DNA from: an uncultured Collinsella sp.
Lineage (GTDB): Bacteria; Actinomycetota; Coriobacteriia; Coriobacteriales; Coriobacteriaceae
Length of the DNA: 10,849 bases
Direction of reading: 5' to 3'
Assembly: GCA_900555515.1 (NCBI GenBank)
Contig: USLO01000050.1
Coordinates: 1 to 10,849, forward strand
Shown: positions 1 to 4,374 of the stretch, piece after piece
Numbering within the stretch: position 1 is the first letter of the stretch
Layout of the letters: the number at the start of each line of letters is the position of its first letter
Made by a program: the position numbers and the translations under genes
The notes under the pieces: model-generated
The model's database searches: none
Told to the model about the DNA's origin: nothing
What the model saw: only the letters and a program-made list of their open reading frames with translations

Positions 1-282
1 AGCTCGGGCATTCCCGAGCCACTGCTTGCCGCGGCGCCCGAGCGCTGCGAGCGCATCCCGATGCTGCGCGATTGCGACTCGCTCGATAACGCCGAGGCAT
101 GGGAAGCTCACGAGGAATCGCTGGGGCATACCGAGGACAGCCACGAGGCCATCCTTCAACAGGATATCTGCGGCAACTTCGTCAACCCGGACGACTACCG
201 CATCAGCGCACTCAACCTCTCCAACAGCGCCGCCATCGTCCTCTACGAGGCCCTACGCCAAACAGGCTTTCCGGGAATGTGA
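1..282 (+). CDS. trmL: tRNA (cytidine(34)-2'-O)-methyltransferase TrmL, C-terminal part
   Basis: Only the last 93 codons are inside the window; the gene is open at the left edge. TrmL is a homodimeric SPOUT-class, trefoil-knot enzyme that uses SAM to 2'-O-methylate the wobble nucleotide of tRNA-Leu isoacceptors in the cytoplasm. Recognition rests on the C-terminal signature: a GIPEPLL segment, then ERIPM, then LNLSNSAAIVLYEALRQTGFPG, which is the family's final SAM-binding and knot motif. What is odd is the spacing. In E. coli TrmL (recalled sequence) six residues separate RIPM from the NLSN motif, but here about 49 do. This is an in-frame insertion of about 43 acidic, His/Cys-containing residues (codons 22-70). 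The reading frame stays intact, so this is not a frameshift. The TGA stop lies inside a dispersed palindromic repeat. Family assignment is firm; activity with this insertion is unknown. Confidence 0.88.
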   Translation, partial: SSGIPEPLLAAAPERCERIPMLRDCDSLDNAEAWEAHEESLGHTEDSHEAILQQDICGNFVNPDDYRISALNLSNSAAIVLYEALRQTGFPGM

Positions 283-324
283 CAAAGGGACAGTCTCGTT
301 GTCATATCGGACAATTGTCACATT
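276..324. repeat. Dispersed palindromic element, copy A (with insertion)
   Basis: Perfect 9-bp outer arms AATGTGACA (276-284) and TGTCACATT (316-324) enclose a longer centre. Read on the - strand, the centre contains GAGACTGTCCCTTTG, the core shared with four other copies in this window. It also contains the 10-bp palindrome GACAATTGTC (310-319). This copy lies opposite in orientation to the other four and has extra internal sequence. The trmL stop TGA (280-282) is part of the left arm. No U-tract follows, so a standard intrinsic terminator is not evident. Confidence 0.8.
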
Positions 325-348
325 GACACCCTTCAAACGAAATCAGAG

Positions 349-389
349 ATGCCCGCTATCGCAACGTAAGGCATCGCGATAGCGGGCAT
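349..389. terminator. Strong hairpin between convergent trmL and DUF4230 genes
   Basis: A perfect 14-bp stem (ATGCCCGCTATCGC at 349-362 pairs with 376-389) encloses a 13-nt loop. It sits between the 3' ends of the + strand trmL gene and the - strand DUF4230 gene, where a bidirectional terminator is expected. Neither side has a long U-tract; the - strand reads TCTCTGATTTCGTTT after the stem, which is only moderately U-rich. The structure is certain from sequence and the terminator role is inferred from position. Confidence 0.65.
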
Positions 390-425
390 TCAGCTGAATC
401 AGTAATTTGATTTCAAAGGTAGATA

Positions 426-1073
426 TTAATCTTCGAATTCGACATTGACCCTTACGTCTGGACCACAGAACGTCGACACCTGCTTTTTCACCAGTTTTAC
501 TGCACGTTCATCAGATTTTTCCAGCATGCCACTTTCTTGAACCTTTTGCCTCTGGTCCTTATCAGCCTGCTGAAGCAATTTATTTAAATCGTCCGTACTG
601 ACCTGATTCCAATTAAGAAAACCATTGTCCTCAACGTACTTTTTAAGCGAGTTCGGATCCGTTGACAACGTCACGATCTCGGAATGCGGAAGCGTAACAT
701 TAACAGATTTTATTACCGACTCGTTGTTTTTCGAACGATGGACTTTTACCTTCAGGTTCTCATCGTCTACGTTCAGGCCGATATCCGCCTTGCCATCGAT
801 GGTCGACACATATCGCTTAGTAGTAAATGGGTTGTTAAAACCAAACGGATTCCCTGCATCGTCAATATATAGAACCTGAGTAAAATCGTATTCGTAGGTA
901 AGCAACTTCGTTACCGGCTTAATTTCTTCCCGAATCGAATCATCGCTTATAACGGTCTGATCGCGCGTCAACCACAGGTACACGCAGCCGCCACAAGCTG
1001 CAATCAAGCCTAACGCCAATAGGGCGACAATTATCTTCTGGCCAATTGTTTTAAACGGATTGGAAACGCTCAT
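426..1073 (-). CDS. Membrane-anchored DUF4230 family protein
   Basis: The protein has 215 residues, close to the usual length for DUF4230 proteins. Residues 14-35 form one hydrophobic N-terminal segment, so the protein is probably anchored in the membrane with the rest outside. The body fits the DUF4230 pattern: a start like IREEIKPVTKLLTYEYDFTQV, a central GKADIGLNVDDENLKVKV strand region, a VNVTLPHSEIV segment, and a charged helical C-terminus rich in K, Q and E that ends near a single Cys. The function of DUF4230 is unknown. The ATG start is supported by a GGAGG ribosome-binding site 11 bases upstream (1085-1089). Codon use is clearly AT-richer than in the GTPase and UvrA genes of this window, which suggests transfer. 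It lies downstream of another exported protein and a serine recombinase on the same strand, with its own putative promoter. Confidence 0.75.
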   Translation of the reverse strand: MSVSNPFKTIGQKIIVALLALGLIAACGGCVYLWLTRDQTVISDDSIREEIKPVTKLLTYEYDFTQVLYIDDAGNPFGFNNPFTTKRYVSTIDGKADIGLNVDDENLKVKVHRSKNNESVIKSVNVTLPHSEIVTLSTDPNSLKKYVEDNGFLNWNQVSTDDLNKLLQQADKDQRQKVQESGMLEKSDERAVKLVKKQVSTFCGPDVRVNVEFED

Positions 1074-1112
1074 TTAGCCCTTGTCCTCCAGTTGTCCTCA
1101 GGGTAATTACGG

Positions 1113-1134
1113 ACTCAATTCATTTATATTGAGT
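1113..1134 (-). promoter_or_regulatory. Small inverted repeat in the DUF4230 leader
   Basis: ACTCAAT (1113-1119) and ATTGAGT (1128-1134) form a perfect 7-bp inverted repeat with an 8-nt loop. It lies in the predicted 5' leader of the DUF4230 gene, upstream of its GGAGG site. It could be an RNA hairpin or a protein-binding site. It is AT-rich and weak, and no T-tract follows. Confidence 0.35.
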
Positions 1135-1176
1135 TTTGATGTCAACCAATTCAGAAAGGAAGGACTTAAATCCAAC

Positions 1177-1204
1177 ATAATATGAATACACATTCATACG
1201 TTAA
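1177..1204 (-). promoter_or_regulatory. Putative DUF4230 promoter with operator-like inverted repeat in the spacer
   Basis: On the - strand a TTAACG -35-like box (1204-1199) and a TATTAT -10-like box (1182-1177) are 16 bp apart. The inverted repeat TATGAAT-ACAC-ATTCATA (1181-1198) covers the whole spacer and touches the -10 box, a typical place for a repressor to bind. The -35 match is partial, so the promoter is a prediction. Confidence 0.42.
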
Positions 1205-1239
1205 TTTAATACCTATTCTGCTGCACGTAACTTTAGAAA

Positions 1240-1274
1240 GATTGGGGCACAGACCATAGGCCGGCACCCCAATC
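1240..1274 (-). terminator. Putative terminator of the DUF6591-like gene
   Basis: GATTGGGG (1240-1247) pairs with CCCCAATC (1267-1274) in a perfect 8-bp stem with a 19-nt loop that can pair further inside. On the - strand the stem is followed by TTTCT. It lies about 50 bases past the stop codon of the exported-protein gene, as an intrinsic terminator should. Confidence 0.55.
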
Positions 1275-1321
1275 CATACATAGGCATCATAACGCGTTGA
1301 TCATTCGATCATATGCCCAAC

Positions 1322-2206
1322 TTAATCAACTGAAACGCTGACATCCATCCGCTGATCTCGGTCGCTATATCCGATCATCAGTTCCCGTCCCTTTTTATCC
1401 TTTGCGCAAAAACTGCTGTCATACGAATATTCGATGTCCTTGTATCCCTTTTTCTTGCAAGCTTTGATGTATTTGTCGTACCCATCATGATCGATGCCAA
1501 ATGCGACAAACGAAAGGCAGTCTTTTTCGTCTAACGACGTATAAACGATAGGGCAGTCAGGCTTCGGCAAGGATTTTGCAAGGGCTTTTGTTGGCCAGTC
1601 ATACGCCTTGACACCGCCCTTTGATGAAGTCGTATAGGTTTTCGACTTGAAACTATAGTACTCGAGATATATCTTTCCATCGCCGCCTAGATAGGCAATA
1701 GTCGCCACTGAAGGCTCCATCAGGTCATATTGATTCTGCTGGGCATTGGCGACATAGTCACCATGGGTAATGCACGGAACGCTATCAACCGATTCTCGCT
1801 TCTCGACGATTCGCTGGCTATCCGCCGTCATTTTCAGCGTTGAATAATCGTGCGTAGCCTCTTCCTCATCAAAAACGTCAGTAAACAGAAGTTTCTGCTC
1901 GTCAGTCAACTCCCCTTTCGGCTCAAACTGAATAGTGAACTGAGCAATATCGAAGCTCGATTTATTGTCATATTCAAATGTCATCATCTCGACGCCATCA
2001 ACAACGCCTTCTGAGACACTCCAGTTTAGTTGATCGATTTTTACTGAATCCTTCTTACCTGGCTTTGGCTTCTTTCCGCTTTTCTTAGTCGCTGCAAATG
2101 CGAATGTCGGACTCCAGCCGCGACCCGTAATTCCGAGTGGTAGAGAAATGCCGATTAGCGCCGCCGCGCTAAAAGCCAGAACTGCCGTAAATAACTTTTT
2201 CTTCAT
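1322..2206 (-). CDS. Secreted protein with DUF6591-like C-terminal domain
   Basis: The protein has 294 residues. It starts with a signal peptide: MKKK, a hydrophobic stretch at about 5-26, and a likely cleavage site at AFA-A near residue 38. There is no lipobox Cys, so it is probably secreted rather than a lipoprotein. A Lys/Gly-rich linker (about 40-54) leads to a beta-rich middle segment (about 58-115, INWSV...MTFEYDNKS) that resembles domains for additional protein-protein contacts on exported proteins. The last 91 residues (204-294: WPTKALAKSLPKP, YDKYIKACKKKGY, ELMIGYSD) match, from memory, the C-terminal DUF6591 domain found in exported proteins of gut actinobacteria and firmicutes. The function is unknown. 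A moderate AAGGGAT ribosome-binding site precedes the ATG. Composition is AT-richer than that of the GC-rich genes on the right, like its DUF4230 neighbour. Confidence 0.65.
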   Translation of the reverse strand: MKKKLFTAVLAFSAAALIGISLPLGITGRGWSPTFAFAATKKSGKKPKPGKKDSVKIDQLNWSVSEGVVDGVEMMTFEYDNKSSFDIAQFTIQFEPKGELTDEQKLLFTDVFDEEEATHDYSTLKMTADSQRIVEKRESVDSVPCITHGDYVANAQQNQYDLMEPSVATIAYLGGDGKIYLEYYSFKSKTYTTSSKGGVKAYDWPTKALAKSLPKPDCPIVYTSLDEKDCLSFVAFGIDHDGYDKYIKACKKKGYKDIEYSYDSSFCAKDKKGRELMIGYSDRDQRMDVSVSVD

Positions 2207-2228
2207 TACATATCCCTTGGTAGTCGTT

Positions 2229-2353
2229 TAACCTCCCCCTCGTCAAATAGCAGACGAATTGGCGACGCAGTGGCACTATTTGATTCAAGGGCGTGAACTG
2301 GATAAACATCGAGGGAAGGAGTGGGCCCTGTGCAATAAACTCCCCTCGTCAAA
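2229..2353. repeat. Pair of ~19-bp direct repeats, 107 bp apart
   Basis: TAACCTCCCCCTCGTCAAA (2229-2247) and TAAACTCCCCTCGTCAAA (2336-2353) match apart from one substitution and one extra C; the last 12 bases are identical. They bracket an 88-bp non-coding stretch between the recombinase stop and the exported-protein gene. On the - strand each reads TTTGACGAGGGG. They may be duplicated regulatory sites, recombinase sites, or a scar of a small insertion. Confidence 0.6.
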
Positions 2354-2361
2354 ATGTCTAG

Positions 2362-2997
2362 CTAAAGAGGACGGGCAGACGGCGAACGGTCATATCCGTT
2401 CGCGTCCGCCCGTCTCCAACGATCAAACGTCGATGCGCTAACGTTCAAAAGCATTGCGGCCTCTTGTCTCGTAACCTCACCTCCTTCGAATGATTTGATG
2501 ACATCGCGGTAGCTATCCGAACGTTCGAGCGTCGGTCTCCCAAATCTCACACCCCGCAGACGCGCCGACGCGATACCCTCCGCCTGGCGCTGCTTTATGT
2601 TTTCACGCTCCACCTGAGCCACGTAACTCAAAACCTGAAGCACTAGATCGGCAATAAAAGTCCCCGTAATTCCATTGGGTTGTTCGCGTGTATCAAGCAA
2701 TGGCATATCGAGCACCACGATGGCAACGCGTTTGTCCGTCGTTAGGCGACGCCATTCATCGATAACTTCACGGTAGTCGCGACCCAATCGATCGATACTC
2801 TTAATCACCAGAACGTCCCCTTCGCGCAGACGACGAAGAAGACGCCGGTACTGAGGACGCCTGAAGTCCTTTCCACTCGCTTTGTCAGCATAGATCAAAT
2901 TCGTTTGGACCGGAAACCGCTCCAGCGCATCCAGTTGGCGATCCAGGTTCTGATCTGCTGACGAAACTCGAGCATACCCATAGATTCTGTTTTTCAT
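2362..2997 (-). CDS. Small serine recombinase (resolvase/invertase family)
   Basis: A 211-residue site-specific recombinase that cuts and rejoins DNA through a phosphoserine link. The N-terminal catalytic domain has YARVSSADQNLDRQ with the likely nucleophile Ser12 and Arg10, DKASGKDFRRP, and IDRLGRD, with Asp69, Arg70 and Arg73 aligning to the active-site residues Asp67, Arg68 and Arg71 of gamma-delta resolvase. A long E helix ends at VERENIKQRQAEGIA, followed by RFGRP and a C-terminal helix-turn-helix (about 172-198, RQEAAMLLNVSASTFDRWRR). The length fits the small resolvase/invertase group, not large serine integrases. A GTG seven codons upstream (3018) is also in frame, but the ATG at 2997 is preferred: it has AGGGGC at a good distance and gives the common MKNRIYGYARVSS start. 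The gene appears intact. It borders two AT-rich exported-protein genes and may have moved with them; no transposase is present. Confidence 0.9.
   Translation of the reverse strand: MKNRIYGYARVSSADQNLDRQLDALERFPVQTNLIYADKASGKDFRRPQYRRLLRRLREGDVLVIKSIDRLGRDYREVIDEWRRLTTDKRVAIVVLDMPLLDTREQPNGITGTFIADLVLQVLSYVAQVERENIKQRQAEGIASARLRGVRFGRPTLERSDSYRDVIKSFEGGEVTRQEAAMLLNVSASTFDRWRRADANGYDRSPSARPL
2370..2414 (-). terminator. Long hairpin overlapping the 3' end of the recombinase gene
   Basis: GACGGGC (2370-2376) pairs with GCCCGTC (2408-2414), and GCGAACG (2382-2388) pairs with CGTTCGC (2397-2403). The short middle parts are almost complementary, giving a stem of about 19 bp with an 8-nt loop. It lies in the last 18 codons of the recombinase (tail GYDRSPSARPL), and CTCTTTAG with the stop codon follows. 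It probably ends transcription on the - strand. Confidence 0.5.
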
Positions 2998-3075
2998 GAT
3001 TGCCCCTATCAGCCGCACGATGGCAGCTTCAGCTCATCTGAGAGCCCACTCACAATAGGGCGTGCAAATTTCGCG

Positions 3076-3092
3076 AATGGGCTGAACCCATT
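3076..3092. repeat. Inverted repeat upstream of the recombinase gene
   Basis: AATGGG and CCCATT form a perfect 6-bp inverted repeat around CTGAA. It lies about 80 bp upstream of the recombinase start, in the gap between divergent recombinase and ATPase genes. It could be an operator or a recombinase subsite. The rest of this gap (3000-3150) shows no clear structure. Confidence 0.35.
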
Positions 3093-3160
3093 TTCGGGCT
3101 CCAACGTAAGCTATTCAAGCACCGCTTCGATAACGCACGGGGCAACCTTATGCTTTGAAA

Positions 3161-3210
3161 TGAAATTAATCGTTTTTAATTGAGATTAACTAGAATAAAA
3201 TGAAATTAAC
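3161..3210 (+). promoter_or_regulatory. Three direct repeats at exact 20-bp spacing over the ATPase promoter
   Basis: TGAAATTAAT (3161-3170), TGAGATTAAC (3181-3190) and TGAAATTAAC (3201-3210) give the consensus TGARATTAAY. They start exactly 20 bp apart, about two helix turns, and all point towards the ATPase gene. Candidate -10 boxes TAGAAT (3191-3196) and TAAAAT (3196-3201) lie between repeats 2 and 3, so a protein on the array would cover the promoter. The repeats end 11 bp before the AAGGAG ribosome-binding site (3222-3227). Confidence 0.72.
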
Positions 3211-3233
3211 CCGAGACGCTAAAGGAGAGCCTT

Positions 3234-4334
3234 GTGAAATATCTCGAGAACCCGTTTACCCCCAGTTTTGGTGAGGTTCCTGCCCACCTCGCTGGCAGAC
3301 AACAGATTATTCGGGATTTGGACCGTGCCTTCTTGAGCCAGCGCAGGCGCCCAGAATTGACCTCGATCTTCTCAGGCGCTCGTGGAACCGGTAAAACCGC
3401 TCTCATGTCGTCGCTCGCGACAAGGGCGGAATCCCACGGCTGGATTGCCGTAAAGACGACCGCGCTCTCGGGAATGCTTGAGGAAATCGAGTTCGGGGCG
3501 AAACGTGCTGCCGGCCATCTTATCGACTCGTCCAACCACTTCGAAGTCACCGGCCTCGGAATTGCACCGCTCGGCAGTATCGAGGTCAATCGTGTCCACG
3601 ATGCCTCAACCTGGCGTTATCGCATGAGCGACATCATCGACCGGCTCAACGAGGCGGGCACCGGTCTGCTCGTCACGGTTGACGAGGTGGACCCGACACT
3701 CGACGAGATGATTCAGCTCGCAGCGACGTATCAGCACTTTGTGACCGATGGGAAACGCGTCGCTCTGCTCATGGCGGGACTTCCCAACAACGTATCGACG
3801 CTACTGAACCACAAGACGGTCTCGTTCCTTCGCCGCGCCCAACAATATCATCTGGGTCGCATTGCCGACTATGACGTACGCGAGGCCTTGATTCGCACGA
3901 TCCAGGAAAACGATCGCCTGGCAGATGCTGAGGGAATCGATAGAGCCGTTCGCTCGATCTCTGGTTTTCCCTTCCTATTGCAACTCGTAGGCTACCGTGC
4001 CTGGGATCTCACAAGCGATTCGAAGGAAATCTCGTCACGCGACTTTGACCTGGGAATCAAAATCGCGCGCGACGAGATGGACGACCGAATCCTCGCGGCA
4101 ACCTATCGGGAACTCACGGCAGAGGACAAGCGATTCCTCATCGCCATGCTCGATGACAAGGAAGAGTCCACCACCGCCGACCTTGTCGAGCGCCTTAAGC
4201 GTTCGCCGCAGCAGGTCTCCCGCTACCGACGCCGCATGATAGATGCCGGCATCATTGGAGAACGCGGGCGCGGAATCGTCGCTTTTGAATTGCCGTTCTT
4301 CCGCGACTATCTCGCGGCTCAATGCGTGAAATAG
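3234..4334 (+). CDS. Orc1/Cdc6-like AAA+ ATPase with C-terminal winged helix
   Basis: This 366-residue cytoplasmic protein is not a characterised enzyme. The AAA+ core (AAA_16 type) begins with NPFTPSFGEVPAHLAGR, a box seen at the start of Orc1/Cdc6-like ATPases. Walker A is GARGTGKT (48-55), Walker B is LLVTVDEVD (145-153), a sensor-1-like strand VALLMAGLPNN follows (176-186), and FLRRAQ (198-203) supplies candidate arginine fingers. A lid (about 215-280) leads to a winged helix (about 290-360, TADLVERLKRSPQQVSRYRRRMIDAGIIGERG), a likely DNA-binding part. The GTG start is set by AAGGAG six bases upstream. Three phased direct repeats cover its promoter, which suggests self-regulation or DNA-bound assembly. 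A diverged paralog with the same layout lies at 7526-8644. Such ATPases are often labelled only 'ATP-binding protein', and roles in replication, mobility or defence are all possible. Confidence 0.82.
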   Translation: MKYLENPFTPSFGEVPAHLAGRQQIIRDLDRAFLSQRRRPELTSIFSGARGTGKTALMSSLATRAESHGWIAVKTTALSGMLEEIEFGAKRAAGHLIDSSNHFEVTGLGIAPLGSIEVNRVHDASTWRYRMSDIIDRLNEAGTGLLVTVDEVDPTLDEMIQLAATYQHFVTDGKRVALLMAGLPNNVSTLLNHKTVSFLRRAQQYHLGRIADYDVREALIRTIQENDRLADAEGIDRAVRSISGFPFLLQLVGYRAWDLTSDSKEISSRDFDLGIKIARDEMDDRILAATYRELTAEDKRFLIAMLDDKEESTTADLVERLKRSPQQVSRYRRRMIDAGIIGERGRGIVAFELPFFRDYLAAQCVK

Positions 4335-4339
4335 GCATC

Positions 4340-4372
4340 AATGAGGCAAAGAGGCTGTCCCTTTGCCTCATT
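4340..4372. repeat. Dispersed palindromic element, copy B (possible bidirectional terminator)
   Basis: Perfect 12-bp arms AATGAGGCAAAG (4340-4351) and CTTTGCCTCATT (4361-4372) enclose a 9-nt loop that is part of the shared core CTGTCCCTTTG. It fills the gap between the convergent ATPase gene (stop ends at 4334) and uvrA2 (stop begins at 4377 on the - strand). The outer arm sequence differs from the other copies yet still pairs perfectly, so pairing appears to be conserved. Confidence 0.82.
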
Positions 4373-4374
4373 GT

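Noticed and set aside
26..382. A 118-codon + strand open frame over the trmL end
   Set aside because: It is out of frame with the clear TrmL signature and runs through the palindrome and terminator hairpin; its composition is Arg/Ser/Thr-rich as in shadow frames.
1123..1145. TTGACA and TATAAA on the - strand upstream of the DUF4230 gene as a promoter
   Set aside because: The boxes are only 11 bp apart, too close for a sigma-70-type promoter; the pair at 1177-1204 fits better.
2259..2441. A 60-codon + strand open frame between the exported-protein gene and the recombinase
   Set aside because: It overlaps the recombinase end and the hairpin, has no good ribosome-binding site and no familiar sequence.
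3161..3210. A CRISPR array or a plasmid origin
   Set aside because: There are only three 10-bp units, no long repeats with unique spacers, no cas gene, and no replication gene of a known plasmid family; promoter control is the simpler reading.
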